Assembly: GCF_000292245.2 (NCBI RefSeq)
Contig: NZ_ALPT02000038.1
Span: 1 to 43,333 of the forward strand
DNA length: 43,333 bases
Direction of reading: 5' to 3'
Source: Alkalihalobacillus alcalophilus ATCC 27647 = CGMCC 1.3604
GTDB taxonomy: Bacteria > Bacillota > Bacilli > Bacillales > Bacillaceae_D
The notes under the pieces were generated by a model, which was given only the letters and a program-made list of their open reading frames with translations, ran no database searches and had not been told where the DNA came from. This document shows positions 7,398 to 16,766 of the stretch, one piece after another. Made by a program: the position numbers and the translations under genes. Every line of letters starts with the position of its first letter. Positions within the stretch are counted from its first letter, which is position 1.

Positions 7398-8693
7398 ATG
7401 GATAAGAAGACGAAATATCGAGGAAGTTTACGGAGAAAGCTTGTCATTGGGGCAAGTTTGTTAGCGGTTATTACGTTTGGGTTTAGTGCTATTTTTATCT
7501 TTGTTTTAAATACTCATTTAACGGATTTACTAGGTTGGACAGAAAAAGGAGTTTTTGCTTTTACGCTAATTAGTGGCGTATTTTGGAGTTCGGTCTTAGC
7601 CTATTTTGCCGCGGGTTATATTACAAAGCCAATTGGTGAGGTTGAAAAAGGGGCAAGGCTTGCAGCATCTGGGGATCTCTCTCAAGATGTTCAAGTATCG
7701 AAATCCGATGATGAAGTACGGTCATTAGGTCTTGCTTATAATGAAATGTTAACGAGTTTGCGATTGATGGTAAAAGATATTGAAGCTAATTTTGAAAAGA
7801 CAAATGAAAACGTGAAAGAATTAACGAGCTCAGCAGAAGTGGCAGCCACAAGAGGTGAGCAAATTGGTCATACGATGGATGAAATTTCCCAAGGGGCGGA
7901 AAACTCTGCTTACGCTATTCAAAATACGGTTTCATCTATTGAACATATTACAACGATTGCTGAGAAAGTCCAAGGTTTGGCCAGTACCTCCCAAAAGTCA
8001 TCGAAAAAAATGGTCGGCTCTCTTTCTAATAGTTTAGAAGTTATTAATGAGCTTGTAGATGGAATTAATCAGCTAGCAAGTGACAATCAAGATTCTTTAA
8101 AAGGTGTTGGAATTTTAGAAAAGCAGGCAAAAGAAGTTGGGGAAATTATTTCATTAGTCGGTGATATTGCCGAGCAAACGAATCTTCTTGCCTTGAATGC
8201 CTCGATTGAAGCGGCACGAGCAGGTGAGCATGGACGTGGCTTTGCTGTTGTGGCAGATGAGGTGCGAAAATTGGCTGATGAAAGTGCACAAGCCGTACAA
8301 GGGATTACAGAGCTTGTACATAATATTCAATTCGAAGTCAAAAATGTCGTGGAAAAAATAAGTAGTCAAGTAAAAATGGCTAATGATCAATCCCAAAAAG
8401 GGAAAGAAACGACAAAATCGATCAGAGAAGTCGAGCAATCTGTTCAAGAAGTAGAAAAAGTCATTGAAGAAATTACGATTATGATTGATGAACAAATGGA
8501 ATCGATCAAGAAGACAAATGCTGAATCTCAAGAGGTTGCAGCTATTGCCGAAGAAACCTCAGCAGGTTCGACTGAAGTAAGTTCGATGACAGAGCATCAA
8601 GCGAGTGCTTTAACCGGTATTAATAATAGTGCTCAAAACCTCTCAGAACAGGCAAAGAGATTGAAGGCGACGATAGAAAAGTTTACAATATAA
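7398..8693 (+). CDS. Methyl-accepting chemotaxis protein without extracellular sensor domain
   Basis: 431 residues. Two hydrophobic segments lie close together (about 13-36 and 44-70) with almost nothing outside the membrane. A HAMP domain (about 70-122) and a long coiled-coil signalling region follow. The hairpin-tip signature, EQTNLLALNASIEAARAGEH and then GRGFAVVADEVRKLADES, lies near 257-295 and is the site for CheA/CheW contact. Such receptors probably sense membrane state, or a cytoplasmic or protein-borne cue. The RBS region is GGTGGGGATGAGG before ATG 7398. It has its own terminator and is an insertion into the ywlE-rpiB neighbourhood. Confidence 0.93.
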   Translation: MDKKTKYRGSLRRKLVIGASLLAVITFGFSAIFIFVLNTHLTDLLGWTEKGVFAFTLISGVFWSSVLAYFAAGYITKPIGEVEKGARLAASGDLSQDVQVSKSDDEVRSLGLAYNEMLTSLRLMVKDIEANFEKTNENVKELTSSAEVAATRGEQIGHTMDEISQGAENSAYAIQNTVSSIEHITTIAEKVQGLASTSQKSSKKMVGSLSNSLEVINELVDGINQLASDNQDSLKGVGILEKQAKEVGEIISLVGDIAEQTNLLALNASIEAARAGEHGRGFAVVADEVRKLADESAQAVQGITELVHNIQFEVKNVVEKISSQVKMANDQSQKGKETTKSIREVEQSVQEVEKVIEEITIMIDEQMESIKKTNAESQEVAAIAEETSAGSTEVSSMTEHQASALTGINNSAQNLSEQAKRLKATIEKFTI

Positions 8694-8710
8694 TTTAAGA
8701 ACTATAGGAA

Positions 8711-8756
8711 AGAATCATTAAAGTTAGGTGAAACTAATTTTTCAATGATTCTTTTT
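8711..8756 (+). terminator. Rho-independent terminator after the chemotaxis receptor
   Basis: AGAATCATT pairs with AATGATTCT; an inner TTAG/CTAA pair lies within the loop, and T residues follow. Confidence 0.85.
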
Positions 8757-8798
8757 GATTATTAAACATGAAAAAACACATGTTGGAGGGCAAAAACA

Positions 8799-9236
8799 AT
8801 GAAAATCGCGATTGCATCCGATCACGGCGGTATGAACATTAAAAAAGAAATTGTTTCACTTTTAGAAGAGCTAGGCTATGAATATGAGGATTTTGGCTGT
8901 GAGTGTGAAACATCAGTTGATTATCCTGATTATGCCTTACCAGTGGCTACAAAAGTAGCAGCAGGAGAGTTTGAGCGTGGTATTTTAATTTGTGGAACAG
9001 GAATTGGCATGTCGATTGCCGCTAACAAAGTAAAAGGAATTCGTTGTGCCCTTGTTCATGATACATTTAGTGCCAGAGCGACCCGTGAGCATAACGATAC
9101 GAATATGCTTTCTATGGGAGAACGTGTCATTGGTGCCGGTCTTGCCCGCGACATCGCAAAAATTTGGTTAGAAACTGATTTTCAAGGCGGTAGACATGCC
9201 AATCGAGTCGGAAAAATTTCAGATTATGAAGCGTGA
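8799..9236 (+). CDS. rpiB: Ribose-5-phosphate isomerase B (RpiB/LacAB family)
   Basis: Interconverts ribulose 5-phosphate and ribose 5-phosphate. 145 residues with the family start MKIAIASDHGG (Asp8, His9 for substrate), the catalytic Cys65 in ICGTGIGMSIAANK and His98 in REHNDTN. GGAGG lies eight bases before ATG 8799. Known as ywlF in B. subtilis and in the same place; ywlG follows with a short gap, so they may be cotranscribed. Confidence 0.96.
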   Translation: MKIAIASDHGGMNIKKEIVSLLEELGYEYEDFGCECETSVDYPDYALPVATKVAAGEFERGILICGTGIGMSIAANKVKGIRCALVHDTFSARATREHNDTNMLSMGERVIGAGLARDIAKIWLETDFQGGRHANRVGKISDYEA

Positions 9237-9314
9237 ATGAGCGCTCTAAATTTTTAAGGAATCTTACATAAAAAGGTAGCCCCTTTTTCAAATTTTGGAT
9301 AAGGAGTGATTCGT

Positions 9315-9869
9315 ATGGAGCTAAACATCGAACAATTGAAGGATTCGTTAAAAAAAGCACTAGCAGATTTGAAAAAAGCGAAACCATTAACTGAACATTC
9401 TTTATTGGTAATCGGCTGTTCGACTAGTGAAGTCATCGGGGCAACGATTGGGACAAGCGGTTCAAACGATGTGGCCGAGGCTATTTTTGATGTGCTTCAA
9501 GATGAAAAAGTCGCTCTCGCTTTCCAATGTTGTGAGCATTTAAACCGAGCGTTAGTCGTAGAACGTGAATTAGCGGAGCGGAAGTTTTATGAGCCTGTAT
9601 CAGCGATTCCGATTCGAAAAGCAGGTGGAGCGATGGCGACGTATGCATTTAGTCAGATGAAGGATCCTGTTTTAGTAGAAGAGGTTCAAGCGGATGCCGG
9701 GTTAGATATTGGCGACACATTTATTGGCATGCATTTGAAAAAGGTTGCGGTTCCGGTTCGAAGTGAAGTGAAATCAATTGGTGCAGCCCATTTAACAATG
9801 GCCGTCACAAGACCTAAGTTAATTGGCGGAATCAGGGCCGTTTATGAACCAAATGTAGAAACTGAATGA
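9315..9869 (+). CDS. ywlG: UPF0340 / TIGR01440 family protein YwlG
   Basis: 184 residues of a conserved Firmicute family without a proven function. Visible features are a helical N-terminus (LKDSLKKALADLKKA), the strand ending LLVIGCSTSEVIGATIGTSGS, a CCEHLNRALVVERE segment with paired cysteines, and GLDIGDTFIGMHLK. ATG 9315 has AAGGAG at 9301-9306 with ideal spacing; GTG 9306 overlaps the RBS and is rejected. It lies between rpiB and glyA as in B. subtilis. Confidence 0.92.
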   Translation: MELNIEQLKDSLKKALADLKKAKPLTEHSLLVIGCSTSEVIGATIGTSGSNDVAEAIFDVLQDEKVALAFQCCEHLNRALVVERELAERKFYEPVSAIPIRKAGGAMATYAFSQMKDPVLVEEVQADAGLDIGDTFIGMHLKKVAVPVRSEVKSIGAAHLTMAVTRPKLIGGIRAVYEPNVETE

Positions 9870-9988
9870 TTTTTGACCTAAAAGCAGAAATGATACGGAA
9901 AAATGCGAGATTTTATGATAAAATGAAATCGAAATAACTAGAATGATGACACAAATCCGAATCATATGGGAGCGAAAGGGGAAAGAGT

Positions 9989-11230
9989 ATGGAAAATTTA
10001 AAAAAGCAAGATCAAAAAGTATTTGAAGCAATTGAGTTAGAACTAGGTCGACAAAGAGACAAAATTGAATTAATCGCATCAGAGAACTTTGTTAGTGAAG
10101 CGGTTATGGAAGCACAGGGGTCTGTTTTAACAAATAAATATGCAGAGGGTTATCCTGGCCGTCGTTATTATGGCGGTTGTGAATATGTTGATATTGTTGA
10201 GGATATTGCTCGCGATCGTGCAAAAGAAATTTTTGGGGCTGAATATGTAAATGTTCAACCACACTCTGGTGCCCAAGCGAATATGGCGGTTTATTTTACA
10301 ATCCTTGAGCAAGGCGATACCGTTCTTGGAATGAATCTTTCTCATGGTGGACACTTAACTCACGGAAGTCCTGTTAACTTCAGTGGTGTTCAGTACAACT
10401 TTGTGGAGTACGGTGTTGATAAAGAAACACATTTAATTAATTATGACGTTGTCCGTGAACTGGCGTTAGAACATAAACCAAAATTAATTGTTGCTGGGGC
10501 GAGTGCATTCCCACGTGCGATTGATTTTGCTAAATTCCGCGAAATCGCTGATGAAGTCGGAGCATACTTAATGGTTGATATGGCTCACATCGCTGGTCTA
10601 GTAGCAGCAGGTCTTCACCAAAATCCGGTACCACACGCTCATTTTGTCACAACGACAACCCATAAAACATTACGTGGACCACGTGGCGGAATGATTCTTT
10701 GTCTAGAAGAGTTTGGCAAAAAAATCGACAAATCGATCTTCCCTGGAATCCAAGGTGGACCATTAATGCACGTTATCTCGGCTAAAGCCGTTTCATTTGG
10801 TGAAGTGTTAACTGACGAGTTCAAAACATACGCCAGCCAAGTTATTACAAACGCCAAACGTCTCGGTGAAAAACTTCAAAGCGAAGGCATTAACCTTGTA
10901 TCAGGCGGAACAGATAATCATCTTTTACTACTAGACCTTCAATCATTAGGATTAACAGGAAAAGTAGCCGAGCACGCTCTTGATAGCGTCGGAATTACAA
11001 CAAACAAAAACACGATTCCATTCGACCCACAAAGTCCATTTGTGACAAGTGGAATCCGTATTGGAACAGCTGCCGTTACATCTCGTGGTCTTGATGAAGA
11101 AGCAATGGACGAAATCGGTGAACTCATTGCCCTCACATTAAAGAACACAGAAAACGAAGAAGCACTAGAAGAAGTTCGTACACGTGTCGCAACACTAACA
11201 GCCAAGTTCCCAATGTACCCAAGCTTATAA
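9989..11230 (+). CDS. glyA: Serine hydroxymethyltransferase
   Basis: PLP enzyme converting serine and tetrahydrofolate to glycine and methylene-tetrahydrofolate, the main source of one-carbon units. 413 residues, usual length. Landmarks are YAEGYPGRRYYGG (51-63), the HSGAQAN loop, MVDMAHIAGLVAAG (195-208) and the PLP lysine Lys226 in TTTTHKTLRGPRGG. ATG 9989 follows AAAGGGGAAAG. It ends in its own terminator and is separated from upp by array B. Confidence 0.97.
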   Translation: MENLKKQDQKVFEAIELELGRQRDKIELIASENFVSEAVMEAQGSVLTNKYAEGYPGRRYYGGCEYVDIVEDIARDRAKEIFGAEYVNVQPHSGAQANMAVYFTILEQGDTVLGMNLSHGGHLTHGSPVNFSGVQYNFVEYGVDKETHLINYDVVRELALEHKPKLIVAGASAFPRAIDFAKFREIADEVGAYLMVDMAHIAGLVAAGLHQNPVPHAHFVTTTTHKTLRGPRGGMILCLEEFGKKIDKSIFPGIQGGPLMHVISAKAVSFGEVLTDEFKTYASQVITNAKRLGEKLQSEGINLVSGGTDNHLLLLDLQSLGLTGKVAEHALDSVGITTNKNTIPFDPQSPFVTSGIRIGTAAVTSRGLDEEAMDEIGELIALTLKNTENEEALEEVRTRVATLTAKFPMYPSL

Positions 11231-11265
11231 AAACAAGCGTATTGATAATAAAAAGTGAAATGAAG

Positions 11266-11292
11266 GCCAGACGAGGTAACTCGTCTGGTTTT
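11266..11292 (+). terminator. Rho-independent terminator after glyA
   Basis: CCAGACGAG-GTAA-CTCGTCTGG, a perfect 9-bp stem, followed by six T. Confidence 0.95.
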
Positions 11293-11336
11293 TTGTTTGG
11301 AAAAAAGTAATGAAGGCGTGCTGTGCTGGGGTTAGG

Positions 11337-11745
11337 GAGCGAAAAGAGTTGGATAAGTAATGAAAAAGTGGTTCGGACGAAATTACGGCGCGAAAAACCC
11401 GTAATAGGTAATGAAAAAGTGGTTCGGACGAAATTAAGGCGCGAAAAACCCGTAATAAGTAATGAAAAAGCCAGCCAGTCAAAATTAAGGCGCGAAAAAC
11501 CCGTAATAGGTAATGAAAAAGCTGAGCAGTCCAAATTAAGGTGCGAAAAACTCGTAATAAGTAATGAAAAAGCCAGCCAGTCCAAATTAAGGTGCGAAAA
11601 ACCCGTAATAAGTAATGAAAAAGCCAGCCAGTCCAAATTAAGGTGCGAAAAACTCGTAATAAGTAATGAAAAAGCCAGCCAGTCCAAATTAAGGAGCGAA
11701 AAGCCCCGAATAAGTAATGAAAAACACAAAAAGCCAAGATTACGG
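11337..11745 (+). repeat. Tandem repeat array B, 51-bp period, 8 units
   Basis: TAATGAAAAA recurs at 11358, 11409, 11460, 11511, 11562, 11613, 11664 and 11715, always 51 bp apart. Each unit also has a GCGAAAAACCCGTAATA block. The part between varies by unit (GTGGTTCGGACG, GCCAGCCAGTCC, GCTGAGCAGTCC), and neighbouring units are most alike. The frame is open on both strands because the period is 17 codons. The array lies between the glyA terminator and the upp promoter. The following 150 bases up to the promoter hold no clear gene. Confidence 0.92.
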
Positions 11746-11901
11746 TGAGAACAATCCCCCCCAGCAAAATGACTACTATATAAACCACTCCTGTAAAAAC
11801 CGCATAATTCTGAATTCTGTTTTTATTCAACGCTAAAGCCTTTCCATAATGCACTTAACAAAACGCTCCCAAAAAAAAACGGCGAAATCTGACATAGAGA
11901 C

Positions 11902-11930
11902 TTGTATCGGACGTGTTTTTTCGGTAAAAT
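11902..11930 (+). promoter_or_regulatory. Putative sigma-A promoter of upp
   Basis: TTGTAT (11902-11907), a 17-base spacer and TAAAAT (11925-11930), giving a leader of about 55 bases before upp. Confidence 0.6.
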
Positions 11931-11991
11931 TCTTCAAGAAGATTTGCCGAATGAGCTTCGTAAGTAGACGAAGAAAAAAGGAGTAAATAAT

Positions 11992-12621
11992 ATGAGTAAA
12001 GTATATGTGTTCGACCACCCGCTTATCCAACATAAATTAACGTATATCCGTGATAAAGAAACAGGGACAAAGGAATTCCGTGAGCTTGTTGACGAAGTGG
12101 CAGGACTTATGGCTTTTGAAATTACTCGTGATTTACCACTGCAAGATGTGACTGTTGAAACACCTGTTTCGACAGCGAATGCTAAAAAAATTGCAGGTAA
12201 AAAACTAGGTTTAGTACCTATTCTTCGTGCTGGTCTAGGTATGACGGACGGAATTTTACGCATGATCCCAGCGGCTAAAGTAGGACATGTTGGTTTATAT
12301 CGTGATCCAGAAACATTAATGCCAGTCGAATACTACGTGAAATTACCAACTGATGTTGAAGAGCGTGAGTTCATTGTAATCGACCCGATGCTAGCAACAG
12401 GTGGTTCCGCGATTGAAGCGATTAACAGCTTGAAAAAACGTGGCGCTAAGCAAATTAAATTAATGTGTTTAGTTGCTGCTCCAGAAGGTGTAGCGGCAAC
12501 ACAAAAAGAACATCCAGATGTAGATATCTATTTAGCTGCATTAGATGAAAAACTAAATGATCACGGCTACATCGTACCTGGATTAGGTGACGCTGGTGAC
12601 CGTTTGTTTGGAACAAAATAA
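11992..12621 (+). CDS. upp: Uracil phosphoribosyltransferase
   Basis: Pyrimidine salvage: uracil plus PRPP gives UMP. 209 residues, the normal size, starting MSKVYVFDHPLIQHKL. The PRPP-binding loop is IDPMLATGGSA (130-140), and the uracil-binding C-terminus has GYIVPGLGDAGDR. AAAAAAGGAG precedes ATG 11992. It stands as a single transcription unit with its own promoter and terminator, between glyA and the atp operon as in B. subtilis. Confidence 0.97.
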   Translation: MSKVYVFDHPLIQHKLTYIRDKETGTKEFRELVDEVAGLMAFEITRDLPLQDVTVETPVSTANAKKIAGKKLGLVPILRAGLGMTDGILRMIPAAKVGHVGLYRDPETLMPVEYYVKLPTDVEEREFIVIDPMLATGGSAIEAINSLKKRGAKQIKLMCLVAAPEGVAATQKEHPDVDIYLAALDEKLNDHGYIVPGLGDAGDRLFGTK

Positions 12622-12629
12622 TAAATGAG

Positions 12630-12664
12630 AGAGTCGTTGAGTGGAAGCTCGATGGCTTTTTTTG
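12630..12664 (+). terminator. Rho-independent terminator after upp
   Basis: AGTCGTTGAG pairs with CTCGATGGCT over ten positions (three G-U wobbles) with a 6-base loop and a T run. Confidence 0.85.
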
Positions 12665-12686
12665 TTTGTCACGTAATTGAGGAGTT

Positions 12687-13598
12687 TCAAATAAATTTAG
12701 CAGATTTACCATGACCAGTAAGTTTATAATCTTTTTTCAATAAGCGAAGGAGCGTTTTTCTTGAACAAATAACTTGGCACCAATTTAATAAAGTATTAGT
12801 AAGTAATGGATTATCTGGAAAAAGTAATCTGTATTCGTTGACTGTCCGTTTAAGGGCAAGGTCTTTAGGTTCTTTATAACAGCATTCAAAACAGTAAATT
12901 GTGCGACCATCTATTTGTGTGTTTAATGATTGGCACTTCTTACATAAAACCCCTTTGTTTAACTTGTCGTAATGATATTCAAGCTCTCGATGTTGTGGAG
13001 GGTCTTCTAAATGTAAGGCTAAAAGTTTTTGGATGAATGAGGAGTTGGAGGCTACTCTTTTTGAGTGTTCTTGCTGAAAGTTCTTCATAAATCTGTTTAA
13101 CTGACTTGCAAAAATAATCGGTGCATCAATTGAATTGTTAAATAATTGGAATTCATGGTGGATAAAAATTAAGTAGGGACAAATATTTAAATGTATATTG
13201 TGTTGTTGGAGAAGTTGTCGTAGAAGTGTTTCAGTTTTTTGGAGTTGTAATAAGGGGTTTTGGATTTCTTTCCCAGCTAAAGTGAACCATCGATTAGATT
13301 CAACTTTATAATCACCTTCGTAGTTTTTGACTTCAAAAAGGAAGAGTTGGTTAGAGGTGATAATTAATGCGTCAATTTGAAAAATAGAATTATTTACTTC
13401 GAACGTTAAGTCATTTAACTGGAGCCAGTTTTCTGAAGAGTCTTGATCGAACCATTGATCAAATTTTTGCTCTCCCTCAAACCCTTTTAATAAGTTTAAG
13501 TATCTTAAGTAATAATTTTTAGGTATATCTTTAGTGCGATTAACTAGTGACTCTAGTATCAGTAATTCCTTTGGCTTTTTCCTTTGTTTAATAATCAA
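12687..13598 (-). CDS. NERD (nuclease-related) domain protein with zinc-ribbon-like motif
   Basis: 303 residues. The NERD domain spans about 38-150: GFEGEQKFDQWF near its start, then the restriction-endonuclease-like core IDALIITSNQLFLFEVKNY, with Asp76 and Glu89-X-Lys91 as the expected metal/catalytic residues. A CX2C-X13-CX2C motif (Cys219, 222, 236, 239) looks like a zinc ribbon, and the basic C-terminus (about 245-303) is helix-rich. Its biological role is unknown; NERD proteins are inferred to act on nucleic acid. The start is TTG 13598 with GGAGGTGA upstream. It points against its neighbours, is absent from this place in B. subtilis, and has a decayed relative at 33150-33685. Confidence 0.88.
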   Translation of the reverse strand: MIIKQRKKPKELLILESLVNRTKDIPKNYYLRYLNLLKGFEGEQKFDQWFDQDSSENWLQLNDLTFEVNNSIFQIDALIITSNQLFLFEVKNYEGDYKVESNRWFTLAGKEIQNPLLQLQKTETLLRQLLQQHNIHLNICPYLIFIHHEFQLFNNSIDAPIIFASQLNRFMKNFQQEHSKRVASNSSFIQKLLALHLEDPPQHRELEYHYDKLNKGVLCKKCQSLNTQIDGRTIYCFECCYKEPKDLALKRTVNEYRLLFPDNPLLTNTLLNWCQVICSRKTLLRLLKKDYKLTGHGKSAKFI

Positions 13599-13709
13599 CT
13601 AATCACCTCCAAATCTTTATTAGCTTTATTTTATAAAAAACTGAATAATTTGTAAATTGTTTTTGTGAGAATAAGAGGTGAAAAAGCATATGTCTGTACA
13701 TTGAATCCG

Positions 13710-14115
13710 AAAGCAGTTGAATAAAAGCCAGCCAATGAAACCAAATGCTACTGAATCCGAGTCGTAAAGGGAATCAAAGCCAGCCAATGAAACCAAATGC
13801 TACTGAATCCGAGTCGTAAAGGGAATCAGAGCCAGCCAATGAACCCCAAAGCCATCAAATCAAAGCCGTAAAGGGAATCAAAGGCCCCCAATGAAGCCCA
13901 AAGCCATCAAATCTAGGCCAGAAAGGGAATCAAAGCCAGCCAATGAAACCAAATGCTATCGAATCAAAGCCGCAAAGGGAATCAAAGCCAGCCAATGAAA
14001 CCAAATGCCACCAAATCAAAGCCGCAAAGGGAATCAAAACCGTCCAATGAAGCCCAAAGCCATCGAATCAGAGCATCAAAGGGAATCAAAGCCCCCCTAA
14101 TGAACCCAAAAGCCA
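13710..14115 (+). repeat. Tandem repeat array C, 52-bp period, about 8 units
   Basis: GGGAATC recurs at 13769, 13821, 13873, 13925, 13977, 14029 and 14081, each 52 bp apart, with a partial unit before the first. A typical unit is GGGAATCAAAGCC, a short variable piece, CAATGAA-CC-AAA-GC, then GAATCAAAGCCG and AAA. The word GAATCAAAGCC thus occurs twice per unit. The array separates the divergent NERD gene and the vpr-like gene. The 165 bases between it and the protease have no clear feature beyond the RBS. Confidence 0.93.
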
Positions 14116-14289
14116 TCAAATAAAAGCCACAACCACCACAATCCCAAAAGCACCCACCGTTCAAACGTCTCTGCTACACTAACCAACATTTTCCCATACA
14201 TGATTCTATGCATTCCATTCCATACTAAAAAGAATCTCATTCTGTTAATAATATGATGAGCAGAATGTGCGGGAGAAGGGATGATTTTT

Positions 14290-16758
14290 TTGAAAAGGGT
14301 AGTAGCAATTTGTTTATTTATGTTGATGGTTATCATGCCGTTGTGTTCTCAGGGGCATACATATGCACAGGAGGCTGTGGTTCAGAGTCAACAGACTAAA
14401 GCTCTTACAGAAGTTTCTGGTAAGGCTAATAATTCAACAGCAACCGCTCATGAAACCACTAAATCAAACCTAGCAACTGGAGCTCTAACAAATCACGCCA
14501 CAAGTTTAATCGATATACCACAAGTTGATATAAACGTTAGTTCAACTCAAAGTCCAACAGAACTAAAACGTCCCATTTTTTCTGATGATGAGGAGGATTT
14601 GGATCGGAAAGAGATTGTGATTGTGACGGCGAAGGGGGATATGAATGAGTTAATCGAGCAAATAAAAGCGGAAGTACCGGAAGCGACGATCCGAAAAATT
14701 TTCACGCGACTTTATAATGGTTTCACAATGGAACTTCCAAAACGCGAGCTTACAAAGCTTGAAAAAATGGAAGATATTGAACGAATTGATCGCTTGGCTT
14801 ATTTTGAAGCGAATATTGAGAGCAGTGTTCCGTTTATTGGGGCAGGTCCGACAAAGGATTTGATGAGTCGAAACGGCACTCAATTAACTGGAAAAGGAGT
14901 TAAAGTGGCCGTAATTGATACAGGCATCGATTATCGTCATCCTGATTTACAGGTTAATTATCAAGGCGGCTATGATGTCGTGGACGATGATGAAGATCCG
15001 ATGGAAACGATAGCGAGTCAAGGGATTCCAACTTTGCACGGCACACATGTAGCTGGAATTATAGCAGCAAATGGAACATTAAAAGGTGTTGCTCCTGAAG
15101 CGGAACTTTATGTTTATCGGGCTTTAGGTCCAGGAGGCCAAGGGACAACCGAGCAGGTGATAGAAGCGATTGAAAAAGCGGTCGATGATGGGGTGGATAT
15201 TATTAACCTTTCGTTAGGGAATACGGTAAACGGACCAGATTGGCCAACGAGTATTGCCCTTGATAAGGCGGTTGAGGCTGGGGTCGTTGCCGTAACTTCT
15301 AATGGCAATAGTGGTCCAAAAATGTGGACAGTCGGTTCACCTGGAACATCCTCAAAGGCCATTTCAGTTGGAGCATCTGCACCGCCTATTCAGACACCGT
15401 ATGTCACCATTTTTGGTGAAGATAAAGAGCTAACATTACTCCCTATGGGTGGGACATTGCCTTGGAATCTGAAACGAGATTTCTCAGTAATAGATGCTGG
15501 TTACGGAACAAAAGAAGAGTTTGACGAAATCGAAGCGAAAGGTAAAATCGCCATTATTAAGCGTGGACTTGTCCCGTTTAATGAAAAAGTAATCGCCGCT
15601 TACAATGCAGGAGCAGAAGCCGTCATTATTTATAACAATCTTTCAGGCAGCTTTGTCGGTGCGATTGAGGGCGGAGTGAAGCTACCAGCTGTCAGCATCT
15701 CAAAAGAGGATGGAGAGTGGCTTTTACAAAAAATGAAAAAAAATAAAAAGGATCTTAACATTCGAACGATCTATCGCAAAGAGCAGGATTTTATCGCTCC
15801 TTTTAGTTCACGCGGGCCAGTAACACATTCTTGGGAAGTAAAACCTGATTTAGTTGCGCCAGGGGTTTCGATTAATAGTACCATTCCAAAAGGGTATCTT
15901 AGTTTAAATGGAACGAGTATGTCCTCTCCACATGTAGCAGGAGCAGCGGCTCTAATTTTAGAAGCGCATCCTGATTGGACACCGGAGCAAGTGAAAGCAG
16001 CCTTAATGAATACGTCAAAAAAGCTTTACAACAATGAAAATGATCCTTATTTCCCCCATGAGCAGGGAGCCGGAAGAATCCAAGTCGACAAAGCTGTTTC
16101 GGCAAAAACGCTTGTGTATCCAGGAGCTATGACTTTTGGGAAGTGGTCAAAGGATGATTTAAGAGAAACGCGTACGATTTCATTTACGATTGATAATCAA
16201 GACGATGTGACAAGAACTTATCATGTTGTTCCACCTTTTGATGTGCCCGATGGAGTGCAATGGAAAGTGCCTTATGCGGTAACGATTGCCGCTGGTGAAA
16301 AGAAAGAGATTGAATTAGCGGTCGATTTGATGCCTAGTGTTTTAGCGGAAGGACTTCATCATGGAGACATTTTTATAGAAGGGGGCAAGGAAAAAGTTGC
16401 GGTTCCATTTGTCTTTTTTATTGAAGAGCCAGATTATCCGAGGTTAATGTCCTTCCATTTTGGTCATGGAGACAAAGAAGAAAGTTATCGATATGAATTG
16501 TATTTGCCGGGAGGAGCAGAGGAAGTTGGAATTGCCGTTTATAACCCCGATACCTTCCAATTTATTACCTATCTTGACGTTCAATACGACCTCGGTCGCG
16601 GCATGGTCGGTGGTGAGATTCATGACATTGGATTAGAGGATGGGGTCTACAAAGCACTCGTCTATGCCAAACAAGAAGGCCGCGAAGACACACTAGAAGC
16701 ATGGATCACAATCGGAGCTGAAATCCCGCCGAAAAGTCAAGGAGCAGAGGTGAATTAA
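14290..16758 (+). CDS. vpr: Secreted S8 serine protease, Vpr-like (minor extracellular subtilase)
   Basis: 822 residues from TTG 14290, close to Vpr. Residue numbers below count from the alternative ATG 14281. Order: signal peptide (KRVVAICLFMLMVIMPLCS, cleavage near HTYA-QE), propeptide/I9 inhibitor region (about 108-180), and the subtilisin domain with Asp213 (VIDTGID), His253 (HGTHVAG), Asn343 and Ser546 (NGTSMSSPHVAG). A protease-associated (PA) domain is inserted at about 380-490 (KIAIIKRGLVPFNEK, GAEAVIIYNN). A C-terminal beta-rich region follows (about 615-825). GGGAGAAGGG ends at 14280, leaving no room for ATG 14281 but about 10 bases for the TTG, so I prefer the latter. It has its own terminator and is not next to upp in B. 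subtilis. The symbol is by family resemblance. Confidence 0.9.
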   Translation: MKRVVAICLFMLMVIMPLCSQGHTYAQEAVVQSQQTKALTEVSGKANNSTATAHETTKSNLATGALTNHATSLIDIPQVDINVSSTQSPTELKRPIFSDDEEDLDRKEIVIVTAKGDMNELIEQIKAEVPEATIRKIFTRLYNGFTMELPKRELTKLEKMEDIERIDRLAYFEANIESSVPFIGAGPTKDLMSRNGTQLTGKGVKVAVIDTGIDYRHPDLQVNYQGGYDVVDDDEDPMETIASQGIPTLHGTHVAGIIAANGTLKGVAPEAELYVYRALGPGGQGTTEQVIEAIEKAVDDGVDIINLSLGNTVNGPDWPTSIALDKAVEAGVVAVTSNGNSGPKMWTVGSPGTSSKAISVGASAPPIQTPYVTIFGEDKELTLLPMGGTLPWNLKRDFSVIDAGYGTKEEFDEIEAKGKIAIIKRGLVPFNEKVIAAYNAGAEAVIIYNNLSGSFVGAIEGGVKLPAVSISKEDGEWLLQKMKKNKKDLNIRTIYRKEQDFIAPFSSRGPVTHSWEVKPDLVAPGVSINSTIPKGYLSLNGTSMSSPHVAGAAALILEAHPDWTPEQVKAALMNTSKKLYNNENDPYFPHEQGAGRIQVDKAVSAKTLVYPGAMTFGKWSKDDLRETRTISFTIDNQDDVTRTYHVVPPFDVPDGVQWKVPYAVTIAAGEKKEIELAVDLMPSVLAEGLHHGDIFIEGGKEKVAVPFVFFIEEPDYPRLMSFHFGHGDKEESYRYELYLPGGAEEVGIAVYNPDTFQFITYLDVQYDLGRGMVGGEIHDIGLEDGVYKALVYAKQEGREDTLEAWITIGAEIPPKSQGAEVN

Positions 16759-16766
16759 GAGCAACA

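Noticed and set aside
11323..11748. Plus-strand open frame through array B (repeats like RREKPVISNEKASQSKL)
   Set aside because: Same effect of a period divisible by three; no RBS, and it begins at the glyA terminator side without a promoter.
14116..14289. DnaA-box cluster before the vpr-like gene, as I recall near vpr in B. subtilis
   Set aside because: No site matching 8 of 9 positions is present in this upstream region.
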